Positions 27,074 to 38,741 of a stretch of DNA of 64,000 nt are shown piece by piece. The stretch is from Bacteroidota bacterium. GTDB lineage: Bacteria; Bacteroidota; Bacteroidia; Chitinophagales; Chitinophagaceae. The translations under genes and the position numbers were made by a program. Below the pieces are notes generated by a model. That model worked only from the letters and a program-made list of their open reading frames with translations, searched no databases and was not told the DNA's origin. Each line of letters begins with the position of its first letter. Position 1 is the stretch's first letter. Where the stretch lies: NCBI GenBank assembly GCA_025363385.1, contig JANYEA010000153.1:28796-92795 (forward strand), given 5' to 3'.

Positions 27074-27658
27074 TTACTTCTTCTTGTATTGACTATTCAG
27101 ACCTACAATCAGATCTCCAGTAATATTGTATGCTGTGTCTTTTAAATAAATTAAATCAGGAGAGTTAGTCATGATATATGAAAACCCTTTATCCTTATTG
27201 TAATCTTTCAAAAAGTCTTCAATTTTCTTTTTTACTTCCTGCAAACGCTTAAAACTTTCGTTTTGTAATTCTTGATTCATCATCTGCTCTTTATTCTGAA
27301 AAGTTTTTTCCATTTGAGACAGTTCTTGTTGTTTTCCAGCAAGTTCAGCCTGAGTCATACCCTGAGCAGTTTTTTGTAGCTCCTGGTATTTAGCAACAAA
27401 AGTATTTTTCATTTCAGCTAACTGGCGACCATTATCTTGCTCTTTACCACGCAAAGTATTTCTCACTTCTTTGAAATACTCGTAATGGTTTTCAATTGAA
27501 TCCATTTCAAAATAACCGATCTTAAAATTACCTGAAGCTACAGCACTATTAGAAGTAGTGACAGGTGACGTGGTTTTTTTAGAAGAAAAATGCAAGTAAA
27601 ATAAAATGGCTATTGCAATAGCCAAAGCAGTATTTATGTAAAATGACGAATTTTTCAT
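27074..27658 (-). CDS. OmpH/Skp family periplasmic chaperone-like protein
   Basis: Start chosen at the ATG at 27658, preceded by AAAAAAAGG; an in-frame ATG at 27703 adds 15 unconvincing residues. The 194-residue protein has an N-terminal hydrophobic anchor (INTALAIAIAILFYLHF) and then FKIGYFEMDSIENHYEYFKE, typical of OmpH/Skp. A long charged coiled coil follows (about 75-150, with ELAGKQQELSQMEKTFQNKE), and a final strand region FSYIMTNSPDLIYLKDTAYN. It probably helps outer-membrane proteins fold. It lies downstream of rpoC beyond a terminator. Confidence 0.85.
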   Translation of the reverse strand: MKNSSFYINTALAIAIAILFYLHFSSKKTTSPVTTSNSAVASGNFKIGYFEMDSIENHYEYFKEVRNTLRGKEQDNGRQLAEMKNTFVAKYQELQKTAQGMTQAELAGKQQELSQMEKTFQNKEQMMNQELQNESFKRLQEVKKKIEDFLKDYNKDKGFSYIMTNSPDLIYLKDTAYNITGDLIVGLNSQYKKK

Positions 27659-27699
27659 GAACCTTTTTTTTAAATAATGGGGGGTAGAATACTTTCTGT

Positions 27700-27736
27700 T
27701 CAAAATAAAAGTAGGAAGTTTTTACACTCCCTACTT
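27700..27736 (-). terminator. Terminator of the rpoBC transcript
   Basis: AAGTAGGAAG (27709-27718) and CTCCCTACTT (27727-27736) form a 10-base-pair stem with one G-U pair; TTATTTTG follows leftward. It lies about 30 bases past the rpoC stop. Confidence 0.7.
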
Positions 27737-27766
27737 TCTTAGTTTATTTATTAACAGAACTATCGC

Positions 27767-30700
27767 TTATTCTTCCTCATCAAAGCTCATCGCTTCGCGG
27801 GTTGTAGCTAATACTTCGTATTCTTCTTTGCTTCCAACAATCATATTGTCAAACTCTTTCTGACCAGAACCTGCAGGGATCAAATGACCCGTAATTACGT
27901 TCTCTTTCAATCCCAACATTAAGTCTGTCTTACCTTGAATGGCAGCCTGACTCAATACTTTGGTTGTTTCCTGGAACGACGCAGCTGAAATCCAACTTTG
28001 TACACCCAAAGAAGCTTTCGTAATACCCAACAATACCGGAGTAGCCGTTGCAGGTTTTGCATCCCTTACTTCTACTAGTTTCTTGTCGCTTCTACGAAGG
28101 ATAGAGTTTTCTTCACGGAATTCACGAACTGTAACAATCTGACCAGCTTTGAATTTGCTGCTTTCGCCAGCTTCAGTTACTACTTTCTTGTCGTAGATAC
28201 GGTCGTTCTCTTCGATAAAGTCGAAGCGATCTTCCAGGTCTTCCTCTAAGAATTTAGTATCACCAGCATCAACGATTTCAACCTTCTTCATCATCTGACG
28301 AACGATCACCTCAACGTGCTTATCATTAATCTTCACACCTTGTAAACGGTATACCTCTTGGATCTCGTTTACAACGTATTCCTGAACAGCGAATGGTCCT
28401 TTGATGGTTAAGATATCTGCAGGAGCAATTTGTCCGTCAGACATCGGTGTACCCGCTTTTACAAAGTCGCCATCCTGCACCAGAATCTGGCGTGTTAAAG
28501 GAACTAAGTATTTCTTTACCATTCCGTCTCTAGACTCAACGATGATTTCTCGGTTACCACGTTTCACATTACCAAAAGCAACTACACCATCAATTTCACA
28601 TACAATCGCAGGGTTACCTGGATTACGTGCTTCGAACAATTCAGTTACACGAGGCAGACCTCCAGTGATATCTCTTAATTTACCTAACACACGTGGTATT
28701 TTCACCAACACCTGTCCGGCTTTTACATCATCACCTTCTTCTACTCCTATATGCGATCCAACTGGTAAGTTATAGTGTTTGGTTTCTTTACCACCTTCTA
28801 CAACAATTGTTGGGATCTTGGTTTTGTCTTTTGTTTCAATAACTACTTTCTCTCTGTGACCAGTTTGTTCATCTGCTTCATCACGGTAAGTAACACCATC
28901 GATAACATCAGAGAACTTAATAACTCCGTTTACTTCCGCAACGATTACGTTGTTGAATGGATCCCAGGTACAGATAGTATCTCCTTTCTTAACAACCATT
29001 CCGTCTTTCACGTTTAAAGTTGCGCCGTAAGGAACGTTATTTGTTATCATTAAACGATCGTTCTTCACGTCCATGATACGAACCTCACCGGTACGACCAA
29101 TTACGATACGAACTTTATTTCCTTCGTTATTGATAGCATCTACCGTTCTCAAACCATCGAATTGAATTGTACCATCAAACTTAGCGTTCAAGGTGGATTC
29201 GATATTAGAAGAACCGGCAACACCACCCACGTGGAAAGTACGTAATGTTAACTGTGTACCAGGTTCACCAATTGATTGTGCTGCGATGATACCTACTGCA
29301 TCACCACGTTGTGCAATGTATCCAGTAGCTAAATTCTTACCATAACATTTTACACAAACACCACGCTTCGCTTCGCAGGTTAAGACAGAACGAATTTCAA
29401 CAGTTTCAATACCACTGTCTTCAATTTGTTTTGCGATATCATGAGAAATTTCTTCACCAGCAAGGATGATCAATTCTTCCGTTACTGGGTGGTATACATT
29501 ATGTAAAGAAGTACGGCCTTCAATTCTATCAGACAATGGTTCAATCACATCTTCATTATCTTTTAATGCTGATGTTGCATTTCCACGTAATGTACCGCAA
29601 TCATCATCTGCAATAACAACGTCTTGAGATACGTCAACCAAACGACGAGTTAAGTAACCCGCATCCGCTGTTTTCAAGGCAGTATCCGCAAGACCTTTAC
29701 GAGCACCGTGTGTGGAGATAAAGTAATCCAATACGTTTAGTCCGCCTTTAAAATTCGATAAGATTGGATTTTCAATTACCTCAGAACCAGAGCTTCCACT
29801 CTTACGTGGTTTCGCCATCAATCCACGAATACCTACCAACTGTTTAACCTGTGTTTTACTACCACGGGCTCCAGAATCCAACATCATGTAAACAGAGTTG
29901 AACCCTTGTTTATCAGTAGCCATTTCTTTAATCAAGGTTTCTGTGATACGTGTATCTACACGGCTCCAGATATCGATTACTTGGTTATAACGTTCGTTAT
30001 TTGTAATCAATCCCATATTATAGTTTTCCCAAACTTCGTCTACTTCTAATTTTGCATTATCCAATAATTGGTCGCGCAAATCTGGAACAATCAAGTCGTT
30101 TACACTGAAGCTCAATCCACCACGGAATGCCATACGGAATCCAAGTGTTTTGATATCATCCAGGAACTTAGCAGTTTTTGGAACGTCAGTGATTTTGATG
30201 ATATCTCCGATAATTTCACGAAGATTTTTCTTGGTCAACAATGCATTGATATAACCAACTTCTACAGGTACATTCTGATTAAACAGAACGCGACCAACTG
30301 TTGTATCTATCAATTTCAAGCCTAGTTTACCATTCTCACGCACCATTGTTCTTACACGAATGTTGGCATGAAGATCTACTACTCTTTCATTGTATGCTAT
30401 CACAACCTCATCCATGTTGTAAAAAGCCATTCCACCACCCTTCACAATTTCTGTGTCGGTTGTTTTCTTACCCTTGGTCATGTAATACAATCCCAATACC
30501 ATGTCCTGAGAAGGAAGGGTGATTGGTGTACCATTTTGAGGGTTCAAAATATTGTGTGAAGACAACATCAATAACTGGGCTTCCAAAATCGCTGCATTGC
30601 TCAAAGGCACGTGCACCGCCATCTGGTCACCATCGAAATCGGCGTTGAACGAAGAAGTTACCAATGGGTGTAATTGGATTGCTTTTCCTTCAACAAGTTT

Positions 30701-32050
30701 TGGTTGGAAAGCCTGGATTGATAAACGGTGCAATGTTGGGGCACGGTTTAGCATGATCGGATGGCCTTTCAAAATATTTTCTAAGATATCCCAAACAACT
30801 GCTTCTTTGCGATCTACTAATTTCTTAGCGCTCTTCACAGTTTTTACGATACCTCTTTCAATTAATTTGCGAATAACAAATGGCTTAAATAATTCCGCAG
30901 CCATATCTTTTGGTAAACCGCACTCGTGTATTTTCAATTCAGGTCCTACAACGATTACAGAACGTCCAGAATAATCCACACGCTTACCTAACAAGTTCTG
31001 ACGGAAACGTCCTTGCTTACCTTTCAATACATCGCTCAATGATTTTAATGCGCGTCCACCCTCTGCTTTAACAGCATTTGATTTACGGCTATTATCGAAC
31101 AAAGAATCGATGGCTTCTTGTAACATACGTTTTTCATTACGTAAGATTACTTCAGGAGCTTTGATCTCTAACAAACGCTTTAAACGGTTGTTACGGATAA
31201 TTACGCGACGGTATAAATCATTCAAATCAGAAGAAGCGAAACGGCCACCATCCAATGGTACCAATGGACGCAATTCTGGAGGAATAACAGGAATATACTG
31301 CATTACCATCCACTCAGGGCGGTTGGTGATACGAGTACTAGCATCACGGAATGATTCCACTACGCTCAAACGCTTTAAGGCATCTGCTTTACGTTGTTGA
31401 GAAGTTTCAGTTGCTGCTGCATTACGCAATGAGAAACTCAAACCGTCCAAATCAATTCTTTCTAATAGAGCGTGAACTGCTTCAGCACCCATTTTAGCTA
31501 TGAATTTTTGTGGATCATCATCAGGTAAATACTGATTTTCTTTTGGCAAATTATCCAAGATATCTAAGTATTCTTCTTCAGTAAGAAGATCACCCATATT
31601 CATGTCCTTGATACCACCCTGAATAACCACATATCTTTCGTAATAAACGATAGTTTCTAATTTCTTAGAACTCATTCCTAACAAATAACCAATCTTGTTG
31701 GGCAAACTTTTGAAGTACCAGATGTGAACTACTGGAACTACTAATTTGATATGACCCATGCGCTCGCGGCGCACTTTCTTTTCAGTTACTTCAACACCAC
31801 AACGGTCACACACGATGCCCTTATAACGGATACGCTTATACTTTCCACAAGCACACTCGTAGTCCTTTACTGGTCCGAAGATTCTTTCACAAAACAAACC
31901 ATCACGCTCCGGTTTATAAGTACGGTAGTTAATGGTTTCAGGCTTTAGCACTTCACCAAAGCTTCTTTCCAGAATACTATCTGGAGAAGCCAGACTGATA
32001 GTGATCTGTGAAAAAGTTGGCCTCGGTTTGTTATCTCTTTTGATTGCCAT
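27767..32050 (-). CDS. rpoC: DNA-directed RNA polymerase subunit beta'
   Basis: This 1427-residue subunit forms the polymerase active-site half with the beta subunit. The N-terminal zinc site [20 protein letters not shown] lies near residues 66-85, and the catalytic Mg motif NADFDGDQM near residue 470. The trigger-loop/bridge segment is around [15 protein letters not shown], with the second Cys cluster around [35 protein letters not shown] is also present. The length is usual for Bacteroidetes. It follows rpoB after a 99-base spacer with a long stem-loop. Confidence 0.98.
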   Translation of the reverse strand: MAIKRDNKPRPTFSQITISLASPDSILERSFGEVLKPETINYRTYKPERDGLFCERIFGPVKDYECACGKYKRIRYKGIVCDRCGVEVTEKKVRRERMGHIKLVVPVVHIWYFKSLPNKIGYLLGMSSKKLETIVYYERYVVIQGGIKDMNMGDLLTEEEYLDILDNLPKENQYLPDDDPQKFIAKMGAEAVHALLERIDLDGLSFSLRNAAATETSQQRKADALKRLSVVESFRDASTRITNRPEWMVMQYIPVIPPELRPLVPLDGGRFASSDLNDLYRRVIIRNNRLKRLLEIKAPEVILRNEKRMLQEAIDSLFDNSRKSNAVKAEGGRALKSLSDVLKGKQGRFRQNLLGKRVDYSGRSVIVVGPELKIHECGLPKDMAAELFKPFVIRKLIERGIVKTVKSAKKLVDRKEAVVWDILENILKGHPIMLNRAPTLHRLSIQAFQPKLVEGKAIQLHPLVTSSFNADFDGDQMAVHVPLSNAAILEAQLLMLSSHNILNPQNGTPITLPSQDMVLGLYYMTKGKKTTDTEIVKGGGMAFYNMDEVVIAYNERVVDLHANIRVRTMVRENGKLGLKLIDTTVGRVLFNQNVPVEVGYINALLTKKNLREIIGDIIKITDVPKTAKFLDDIKTLGFRMAFRGGLSFSVNDLIVPDLRDQLLDNAKLEVDEVWENYNMGLITNNERYNQVIDIWSRVDTRITETLIKEMATDKQGFNSVYMMLDSGARGSKTQVKQLVGIRGLMAKPRKSGSSGSEVIENPILSNFKGGLNVLDYFISTHGARKGLADTALKTADAGYLTRRLVDVSQDVVIADDDCGTLRGNATSALKDNEDVIEPLSDRIEGRTSLHNVYHPVTEELIILAGEEISHDIAKQIEDSGIETVEIRSVLTCEAKRGVCVKCYGKNLATGYIAQRGDAVGIIAAQSIGEPGTQLTLRTFHVGGVAGSSNIESTLNAKFDGTIQFDGLRTVDAINNEGNKVRIVIGRTGEVRIMDVKNDRLMITNNVPYGATLNVKDGMVVKKGDTICTWDPFNNVIVAEVNGVIKFSDVIDGVTYRDEADEQTGHREKVVIETKDKTKIPTIVVEGGKETKHYNLPVGSHIGVEEGDDVKAGQVLVKIPRVLGKLRDITGGLPRVTELFEARNPGNPAIVCEIDGVVAFGNVKRGNREIIVESRDGMVKKYLVPLTRQILVQDGDFVKAGTPMSDGQIAPADILTIKGPFAVQEYVVNEIQEVYRLQGVKINDKHVEVIVRQMMKKVEIVDAGDTKFLEEDLEDRFDFIEENDRIYDKKVVTEAGESSKFKAGQIVTVREFREENSILRRSDKKLVEVRDAKPATATPVLLGITKASLGVQSWISAASFQETTKVLSQAAIQGKTDLMLGLKENVITGHLIPAGSGQKEFDNMIVGSKEEYEVLATTREAMSFDEEE

Positions 32051-32102
32051 ATTGCTATTGAGAATTTGTAGATTAATATTTTTTAATACTGTTTGGAATC
32101 AG

Positions 32103-32139
32103 AAAGTGGATCATCGCTTTTAGTGCGATCATCCACTTT
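32103..32139 (-). other. Long stem-loop in the rpoB-rpoC spacer
   Basis: AAAGTGGATCATCGC (32103-32117) and GCGATCATCCACTTT (32125-32139) pair over 15 positions with one mismatch and a 7-base loop. No T run follows on the transcribed strand, so an RNA processing or stability element is more likely than a terminator. Confidence 0.6.
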
Positions 32140-32149
32140 CATTCCTATC

Positions 32150-35100
32150 TTATTCGAACTTTAAATCAAGTCCTAATCCTCTCAATTCATGTACCAATAC
32201 ATTGAATGATTCAGGAACACCCGGACGTGGGATATTATCTCCCTTCACAATGGCTTCGTACGTTTTAGCACGGCCAATGATATCATCCGATTTGAGGGTT
32301 AACAATTCCTGTAAGATATTAGCTGCACCATATGCTTCCAGTGCCCAAACCTCCATCTCACCAAAACGCTGACCACCAAACTGTGCTTTACCACCCAACG
32401 GTTGTTGAGTAATCAAACTGTATGGTCCGATTGAACGGGCGTGCATCTTATCATCAACCATGTGGTGTAGTTTGATCATGTAAATCACACCCACAGTGGC
32501 TTTCTGATGGAAACGCTCACCTGTTTCACCATCGTATAAATAAGTATGTCCATTTCTAGGAATTCCAGCCTGAACACAGTACTCTTCGATTTGTGTAGTT
32601 GAAGCACCATCGAAAATCGGTGTTGCAAACTTCACGCCTAAACGCTTACCAGTCCATCCTAAAATGGTTTCATAAATCTGACCCAAATTCATCCTTGAAG
32701 GCACCCCAAGTGGATTCAATACGATATCTACTGGTGTTCCATCTTCCATGAATGGTAAGTCTTCAGCACGTACAATTTTTGCAACAATACCTTTGTTACC
32801 ATGGCGACCCGCCATCTTATCACCCACTTTCAACTTACGCTTAACAGCCAGATAAACTTTAGCAAGTTTCAACACACCAGCTGGTAATTCATCACCAATT
32901 GAGATATTGAATTTCTCACGCTTGTATCTACCTAACTCTTCATTAAACTTAATGCTGTAGTTGTGTAATAAAGTGTTAATCTGATCATCCGTTTTTGCAT
33001 CAGCAGTCCATCCCAAAGGATTTACGTTTTGATAATCGATTGTTGATAAATTCTTTTGATTGAATTTAGCACCCTTCCCAATTAGCATTTCTCCGAAATT
33101 ATTGCTAACACCTGTAGATGATTTGTCTTTCAACAAAGTCTGCAATTTATCTAACAACAATTCTTTGATTGATTCAACATTCTGCTGATGAACTTTCTCC
33201 ACTTTTTCTAACTGTGCTTTTTCACGAATCTTTCCGTTCTTATCTTTCTTAGCACGTTGGAATAATTTTTTATCGATTACAACACCTTCAGTTCCGTTTG
33301 GAGCTTTCAAAGAAGCATCTTTTGCATCACCGGCTTTGTCTCCAAAGATGGCACGCAATAATTTTTCTTCTGGTGTTGGATCTGATTCACCTTTTGGAGT
33401 GATTTTACCAATCAAGATATCGCCTTCCTTAATGGTAGCACCAATACGGATAATACCATTCTCATCAAGATCTTTAGTAGCATCTTCTGAAACGTTAGGA
33501 ATATCTGGAGTTAATTCTTCTTCACCCAATTTAGTATCGCGAACTTCTAATTCATATTCTTCAATGTGAACAGAGGTAAATAAATCTTCACGAACTACTC
33601 TTTCACTAATTACAATCGCATCTTCAAAGTTGTAACCTTTCCATGGCATGAATGCCACTTGTAAGTTTCTTCCTAAAGCGAGTTCTCCATTTTGAGTAGC
33701 ATATCCTTCAGTTAAGAAATCACCTTTTTTAACTTGCTGACCTTTCTTCACAGCTGGGCGAAGATTGATACAAGTTGCCTGGTTCGTTTTCATGAACTTA
33801 GTAAGTGTATACACTTGTAAGTCATCATTAAAGCTCACTAAACGATCTAAGTCATTTCTATCGTAACGAACATGAATATGATTAGCATCTACAAATTCAA
33901 CCACACCATTACCTTCAGCGTGGATTTGAATACGTGCATCGCGTGCAGCTTTTCCTTCCAGTCCGGTACCCACAATAGGAGCTTCCAAACGGATTAATGG
34001 AACAGCCTGACGTTGCATGTTAGATCCCATCAAGGCACGGTTAGCATCATCATGTTCTAAGAAAGGAATCAAAGAAGCACTCAAACCAACAATTTGGTTA
34101 GGAGCTACATCCATAAATTCTACTTCTTCTTTATCAAGGATTGGGAAGTCGCCTGTTTGACGAGATACTACGCGATCTTCAGCAAAAGCACCATCCGCTT
34201 TTAACGGTGTGTTACTTTGTGCAATCTTTGCAGAGTCTTCCTCTTCAGCACTTAAGAAAGTAAGGGTATCCATATTTACTTTACCAGCTTCTACTTTACG
34301 GTAAGGGGTTTCAATGAATCCCATATCGTTAATAGCAGCGTGTACGCAAAGTGTAGAGATTAGACCGATGTTTGGTCCTTCAGGGGTTTCAATAGTACAT
34401 AAACGACCGTAGTGCGAATAGTGTACGTCACGAACCTCGAAACCAGCACGCTCTCTGCTCAAACCTCCTGGTCCAAGTGCGGAGATACGACGCTTGTGCG
34501 TGATCTCACTCAATGGATTGGTTTGGTCTAAGAATTGAGATAACTGAGAAGTACCGAAGAATGAGTTAATAACAGAAGATAATGTACGCGCGTTGATCAG
34601 ATCAACAGGTGTAAATACCTCGTTATCACGAACATTCATACGCTCACGGATTGTTCTAGCCATACGAGCCAAACCAACACCGAATTGAGCATACAATTGC
34701 TCACCCACTGTACGAACGCGGCGGTTACTCAAATGATCGATATCATCGATCTCAGCTTTACCGTTGGTTAAGCGTACCAGGTACTTAATGATTTCAATAA
34801 TATCAGGCTTAGTTAATACCTTCTTTTCCAAAGGATATTCCAAACCTAATTTACGGTTAATCTTATAACGACCAACTTCTCCTAAATCATAACGTTTGTC
34901 GGAGAAAAATAATTTATCAATAATACCACGAGCAGTTTCATTATCAGGGGCATCAGCTCCACGCAATTGGCGATAGATATGCTGAACCGCTTCTAGTTCA
35001 CTGTTAGAGGTATCTTTATTTAAAGTGTTGTATATGATTGCATAGTCGCCACCAACGTTTTCTTTTTGAATAAATACGCTCTTCACTTCCATCTCTATGA

Positions 35101-35953
35101 TGGTTGCGATGGCTTCTTCATCCAAAACGGTGTCGCGTTCCATCACAATCTCGTTACGCTCGATGCTCACTACCTCACCAGTATCTTCGTCTACAAAATC
35201 TTCTACCCATGTTCTAAGAACACGAGCAGCCAATTTCTTACCTACCTGGTTAGCTAATGATTTCTTATCGGCTTTCACCTCATCGGCCATCCCGAATAAT
35301 TCGAGGATATCCTTATCGGTTTCAAATCCAATAGAGCGCAATAAAGTAGTTACAGGGAACTTCTTCTTACGATCGATATAAGCGTACATTACGTTGTTGA
35401 TATCCGTAGCAAACTCCATCCAGGCACCTTTGAACGGAATTACCCTAGCAGAGTAAATCTTGGTTCCATTAGGGTGAACAGACTGTCCAAAGAATACACC
35501 AGGAGAACGGTGTAACTGAGAAACTACTACGCGCTCTGCACCATTAATTACAAATGTACCGCGTGGTGTCATGTACGGGATATTGCCCAAAAACACATCC
35601 TGAACGATTGTTTGGAAGTCAACGTGCTCCTCATCGTTACAACTTAAACGCAATTTTGCTTTTAAGGGAACAGCATAAGTAAGTCCGCGCTCCATACACT
35701 CTTCAATAGTGTAGCGTGGGGGATCAATAAAATAATCCAGGAATTCCAGTACGAAAATGTTACGAGTATCCGTAATAGGAAAATTTTCCTTGAATACGCG
35801 GAACAAGCCTTCCACATTACGTTTGTCGGGCGTTGTTTCTAACTGAAAAAATTCACTGAAAGATTCTAACTGAATGTCGAGTAGGTCTGGGGCATCCGCC
35901 AAGTGTTTAGTTTTACCGAAGCCGACCCTGTTGTTCAATGTAGTTGTAGACAT
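32150..35953 (-). CDS. rpoB: DNA-directed RNA polymerase subunit beta
   Basis: The 1267-residue beta subunit shows the expected blocks. These are the rifampicin region ([20 protein letters not shown] and [19 protein letters not shown] near residues 465-505), the flap/hybrid-binding region with [15 protein letters not shown], and the C-terminal clamp anchor [20 protein letters not shown]. No resistance-type substitution was evident on reading the rifampicin region. It lies 247 bases after rplL, beyond a strong terminator, so a separate promoter or readthrough is needed. Confidence 0.98.
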   Translation of the reverse strand: MSTTTLNNRVGFGKTKHLADAPDLLDIQLESFSEFFQLETTPDKRNVEGLFRVFKENFPITDTRNIFVLEFLDYFIDPPRYTIEECMERGLTYAVPLKAKLRLSCNDEEHVDFQTIVQDVFLGNIPYMTPRGTFVINGAERVVVSQLHRSPGVFFGQSVHPNGTKIYSARVIPFKGAWMEFATDINNVMYAYIDRKKKFPVTTLLRSIGFETDKDILELFGMADEVKADKKSLANQVGKKLAARVLRTWVEDFVDEDTGEVVSIERNEIVMERDTVLDEEAIATIIEMEVKSVFIQKENVGGDYAIIYNTLNKDTSNSELEAVQHIYRQLRGADAPDNETARGIIDKLFFSDKRYDLGEVGRYKINRKLGLEYPLEKKVLTKPDIIEIIKYLVRLTNGKAEIDDIDHLSNRRVRTVGEQLYAQFGVGLARMARTIRERMNVRDNEVFTPVDLINARTLSSVINSFFGTSQLSQFLDQTNPLSEITHKRRISALGPGGLSRERAGFEVRDVHYSHYGRLCTIETPEGPNIGLISTLCVHAAINDMGFIETPYRKVEAGKVNMDTLTFLSAEEEDSAKIAQSNTPLKADGAFAEDRVVSRQTGDFPILDKEEVEFMDVAPNQIVGLSASLIPFLEHDDANRALMGSNMQRQAVPLIRLEAPIVGTGLEGKAARDARIQIHAEGNGVVEFVDANHIHVRYDRNDLDRLVSFNDDLQVYTLTKFMKTNQATCINLRPAVKKGQQVKKGDFLTEGYATQNGELALGRNLQVAFMPWKGYNFEDAIVISERVVREDLFTSVHIEEYELEVRDTKLGEEELTPDIPNVSEDATKDLDENGIIRIGATIKEGDILIGKITPKGESDPTPEEKLLRAIFGDKAGDAKDASLKAPNGTEGVVIDKKLFQRAKKDKNGKIREKAQLEKVEKVHQQNVESIKELLLDKLQTLLKDKSSTGVSNNFGEMLIGKGAKFNQKNLSTIDYQNVNPLGWTADAKTDDQINTLLHNYSIKFNEELGRYKREKFNISIGDELPAGVLKLAKVYLAVKRKLKVGDKMAGRHGNKGIVAKIVRAEDLPFMEDGTPVDIVLNPLGVPSRMNLGQIYETILGWTGKRLGVKFATPIFDGASTTQIEEYCVQAGIPRNGHTYLYDGETGERFHQKATVGVIYMIKLHHMVDDKMHARSIGPYSLITQQPLGGKAQFGGQRFGEMEVWALEAYGAANILQELLTLKSDDIIGRAKTYEAIVKGDNIPRPGVPESFNVLVHELRGLGLDLKFE

Positions 35954-36089
35954 ATTTGTGTAAAACCGGTTTTAGTACGTAAAATTTTGGGGAGAACTAA
36001 GTGCTTCTCTTAACGTACAATCGGCGCATCTACCATTAAAATAAATGATAAAAATGTCCACCCGCTAATAAGCCCAAAATAAAGGATGG

Positions 36090-36097
36090 CGAAGGTA
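36090..36097 (-). promoter_or_regulatory. Weak candidate -7 element for rpoBC
   Basis: Leftward TACCTTCG differs by one base from TAnnTTTG and from the TACCTTTG elements before rplK and the tRNA cluster. It lies between the rplL terminator and rpoB, about 137 bases before the ATG; no clear -33 element is seen. Confidence 0.3.
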
Positions 36098-36145
36098 ATG
36101 AATTCGGATAAAAATAAAAAACATATTTTGTTAAATCAATTGGGC

Positions 36146-36177
36146 ATAAAAAAACCGATAGGATCACTCCTATCGGT
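36146..36177 (-). terminator. Strong terminator after rplL
   Basis: ACCGATAGGA (36154-36163) and TCCTATCGGT (36168-36177) form a perfect 10-base-pair stem with a 4-base loop and a following T run (leftward). It may attenuate transcription into rpoBC. Confidence 0.8.
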
Positions 36178-36200
36178 CTATTATTTTGAGGTAGGGTTAA

Positions 36201-36575
36201 TTACTTAACTTCTACTTCAGCACCAGCTTCTTTTAATTTAGTTGCAATTTCTTCAGCTTCTGCTTTAGAAACACCTTCTTTAACTGCTTTAGGAGCGCCA
36301 TCAACTAAATCTTTAGCTTCTTTCAAGCCTAAACCTGTTAATTCTTTCACGATCTTAACTACAGTTAATTTGCTAGCACCACCGCTAACTAAAACCACAT
36401 CAAAAGATGTTTTTTCTTCCACTGCTGCTGCTGCGTCTCCGCCGCCTGCTGCTACTACTACAGCTGCTGCAGCTGGTTCAATACCGTAATCAGCTTTCAA
36501 AACGTCTGCTAATTCCTGAACTTGTTTAACTGTTAAGCTTACTAATGTTTCAGCTAATGCTTTAATGTCTGCCAT
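36201..36575 (-). CDS. rplL: 50S ribosomal protein L7/L12
   Basis: The 124-residue stalk protein recruits translation factors. The N-terminal dimerisation region, the Ala/Gly-rich hinge ([17 protein letters not shown]) and the factor-binding domain [33 protein letters not shown] are all standard. It follows rplJ in the usual order with a 130-base spacer containing the inverted repeat TCCGCC/GGCGGA (36590-36626). Confidence 0.97.
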   Translation of the reverse strand: MADIKALAETLVSLTVKQVQELADVLKADYGIEPAAAAVVVAAGGGDAAAAVEEKTSFDVVLVSGGASKLTVVKIVKELTGLGLKEAKDLVDGAPKAVKEGVSKAEAEEIATKLKEAGAEVEVK

Positions 36576-36705
36576 GTTTTTGAATTTTTTCCGCCTTCAT
36601 GGTTTCCTTTCGGATACTCCGGCGGAGGGTTTAAAAAAATTGCCTTTATTTTCCCTCAGGCCTGGGATATTTTAAAGGTTGCTACAAACTTAACAACCGA
36701 TTAAA

Positions 36706-37314
36706 TTAAGCTTCTGCTGGAGCGTCGGTTGCTGGCGCTTCTGCTGCTGGTGCTTCTGCTACAGGGGCTTCTGCAACTGCTGCAGCTTCAATTACCTCAG
36801 CAACAACTGCAGTACCTTCTGCTTTTTGCTCGTGATGGTGCAACAATGCTGCTATCACGCGCTTAGCAGGTGATTGTAACAATCCGATTACTTCACCAAT
36901 CAATTCATTCTTAGTCTTGATCTGAGTTAATGCTTTCAGATTTTCATTACCTGTATACACATCACCATTAATGAAAGCAGCCTTTAAAACTGGCTTTTCA
37001 GAATTCGCTCCTTTACGGAATGAAGTGATGATCATTGCAGGCTCTTTAGGGTTCTCAGAGAACATTAAAGCAGTTACATTGTGCAATGAATCATAGATAC
37101 CTGCATATTTTTCAGAATCTAAAGATTCCAAAGCTTTGCGGATCAAAGTATTCTTTGCAACTTTCATCTCTACTTGCTTATCAAAACAAGTACGACGTAA
37201 TTTAGATACTTGCGCTACTGTTAACGCTTCTGTATCGGTGATATAGAAGTTATTATATTGAGTGAACTTCTCTTTCAAGAGTTCAATAACCTCATTTTTT
37301 TGATCTTTGGTCAT
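36706..37314 (-). CDS. rplJ: 50S ribosomal protein L10
   Basis: L10 anchors the L7/L12 dimers to the ribosome. The N-terminal MTKDQKNEVIELLKEKFTQY, SKLRRTCFDKQVEMKVAKNT and LLQSPAKRVIAALLHHHEQK are typical. At 202 residues it is longer than the usual 165-175, because of an Ala/Pro/Glu-rich C-terminal tail (about 172-202) made of repeated EAPA-like units. The tail is low complexity and probably disordered. It lies between rplA and rplL. Confidence 0.95.
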   Translation of the reverse strand: MTKDQKNEVIELLKEKFTQYNNFYITDTEALTVAQVSKLRRTCFDKQVEMKVAKNTLIRKALESLDSEKYAGIYDSLHNVTALMFSENPKEPAMIITSFRKGANSEKPVLKAAFINGDVYTGNENLKALTQIKTKNELIGEVIGLLQSPAKRVIAALLHHHEQKAEGTAVVAEVIEAAAVAEAPVAEAPAAEAPATDAPAEA

Positions 37315-37351
37315 AACTAATTTGTTTTATAAACCCGGGTCATTTCGTTTT

Positions 37352-37365
37352 ACTGATTACTCAGT
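37352..37365 (-). promoter_or_regulatory. GNRA-capped hairpin in rplJ leader
   Basis: Read leftward, ACTGA-GTAA-TCAGT forms a 5-base-pair stem with a GTAA tetraloop between rplA and rplJ, 38 bases before the rplJ ATG. The position suits a translational operator for L10-L7/L12, but that role is inferred only from location. Confidence 0.35.
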
Positions 37366-37380
37366 ATGCGATCACCAGGA

Positions 37381-38073
37381 TTAGTTGATTAATTGTTTGG
37401 TGTCTAGTGTAATACCCGGGCTCATGGTGCTTGCCATACTTACTGCTTTGAGGTAGGTACCTTTAGAAGAAGATGGTTTTAATTTCAAAATAGCATTGAT
37501 CAATTCAGTGCTGTTTTCAGAAATTTTTTCAGGAGCGAAAGAAATACGACCGATAGACGCGTGAACGATACCAGTTTTATCAACTTTGAACGCAATTTTA
37601 CCGCCTTTTACTTCATTTACCGCAGCAGCAACATCATTTGTTACTGTACCAGTTTTAGGGTTTGGCATCAAGTTACGTGGTCCTAATACTTTACCCAATT
37701 TACCAATCTTAGGCATTACAGAAGGAGTAGCGATGATTACATCAACGTCTACCCAACCACTTTCAATCTTTGTGATGAATTCGTCTAATCCAACAAAATC
37801 AGCACCTGCTTCTTTTGCAGCAGCTTCTTTATCTGGAGTACACAAAACCAATACTTTTTTAGTTTTACCAGTACCATGAGGCAATGATACAGTTCCACGA
37901 ACTTGTTGATCTGCTTTTTTAGGATCAACACCCAAACGGATATGCAGATCTACAGAACTATCAAATTTGGTACAATTAATTTCTTTAACAAGGTTAGCTG
38001 CTTCTTTCAGGGAATAAATTTTGTTTTTATCCACCTTAGTTACTGCTACTTTTCTTTTTTTAGTAAGTGACAT
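37381..38073 (-). CDS. rplA: 50S ribosomal protein L1
   Basis: The 230-residue protein matches L1: [34 protein letters not shown], the central [20 protein letters not shown] signature, and [16 protein letters not shown]. It binds 23S rRNA at the mobile L1 stalk and commonly autoregulates its operon. The gene follows rplK after 25 bases. Confidence 0.97.
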   Translation of the reverse strand: MSLTKKRKVAVTKVDKNKIYSLKEAANLVKEINCTKFDSSVDLHIRLGVDPKKADQQVRGTVSLPHGTGKTKKVLVLCTPDKEAAAKEAGADFVGLDEFITKIESGWVDVDVIIATPSVMPKIGKLGKVLGPRNLMPNPKTGTVTNDVAAAVNEVKGGKIAFKVDKTGIVHASIGRISFAPEKISENSTELINAILKLKPSSSKGTYLKAVSMASTMSPGITLDTKQLIN

Positions 38074-38098
38074 TTTCTAAATGATTTAAGGTGAATAA

Positions 38099-38542
38099 TT
38101 AATTTTCCCAAGGGGCTTTTCCTTCAACATTAACTCCCATAGATCGGGCAGTTCCAGCAACCATATTCATGGCGCTATTCAAAGTAAAAGCGTTAAGATC
38201 GCTCATCTTGTCTTTAGCGATAACTTCTACTTGTTCCCAAGTAACTTTACCCACTTTGTCGCGATTGCTTTCTTTAGAACCTTTTTGAATTTTAGCAGCT
38301 TCCATGATTTGAACTGCAGCTGGAGCGGTCTTGATAACAAAGTCGAATGACTTATCTGTATAAACCGTAATTAAAACAGGAACAACTTTTCCCATTTTGT
38401 CTTGAGTTCTAGCATTAAACTGCTTACAGAACTCCATGATGTTAACACCCTTTGAACCAAGTGCTGGACCTACTGGAGGTGCTGGATTGGCTTGACCGCC
38501 TTTCACCTGCAACTTTACGTAGCCTGAGATTTCTTTTGCCAT
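38099..38542 (-). CDS. rplK: 50S ribosomal protein L11
   Basis: The start at 38542 ([20 protein letters not shown]) gives the standard 147 residues; an upstream ATG at 38632 overlaps the promoter and is rejected. [20 protein letters not shown] and the C-terminal rRNA-binding part with [20 protein letters not shown] identify L11, part of the GTPase-associated centre. It begins the rplKAJL transcript, with a good promoter at 38630-38660. Confidence 0.97.
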   Translation of the reverse strand: MAKEISGYVKLQVKGGQANPAPPVGPALGSKGVNIMEFCKQFNARTQDKMGKVVPVLITVYTDKSFDFVIKTAPAAVQIMEAAKIQKGSKESNRDKVGKVTWEQVEVIAKDKMSDLNAFTLNSAMNMVAGTARSMGVNVEGKAPWEN

Positions 38543-38629
38543 TTTATAAGATTTTATTGGTGATATCGTACCGCTTTTTACGGCACTCCCAAACTCAATC
38601 ATTCTTCCTAAAAAGAACTTTTGGGGCGG

Positions 38630-38660
38630 CAAAGGTAAGCCCTATCAGCTTTTCTACAAA
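38630..38660 (-). promoter_or_regulatory. Promoter of the rplKAJL operon
   Basis: Leftward, TTTG (38660-38657), a 19-base spacer and TACCTTTG (38637-38630) match the Bacteroidetes -33/-7 consensus. It lies between the nusG terminator and the rplK start, implying a leader of about 80 bases. Confidence 0.65.
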
Positions 38661-38691
38661 ATATTTCGCCTCTTTATTTTCAATTGGAAAC

Positions 38692-38728
38692 AAAAAAGCC
38701 CTGAATTTTTAAAATTCAGGGCTTTTTT
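38692..38728 (-). terminator. Strong terminator after nusG
   Basis: AAAAAAGCCCTGAATTTT (38692-38709) and AAAATTCAGGGCTTTTTT (38711-38728) are perfect complements with a one-base centre. The stem has a GC core and T runs on both strands. It ends the secE-nusG transcript 14 bases after the stop. Confidence 0.85.
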
Positions 38729-38741
38729 TATCTTTTTAGGC

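Noticed and set aside
30368..31400. Open frames antisense to rpoC and other large genes
   Set aside because: They are frame shadows of conserved coding sequence with no independent support.
38543..38632. Upstream extension of rplK to the ATG at 38632
   Set aside because: It overlaps the transcribed leader right after the promoter; L11 proteins start at [15 protein letters not shown] sequence.
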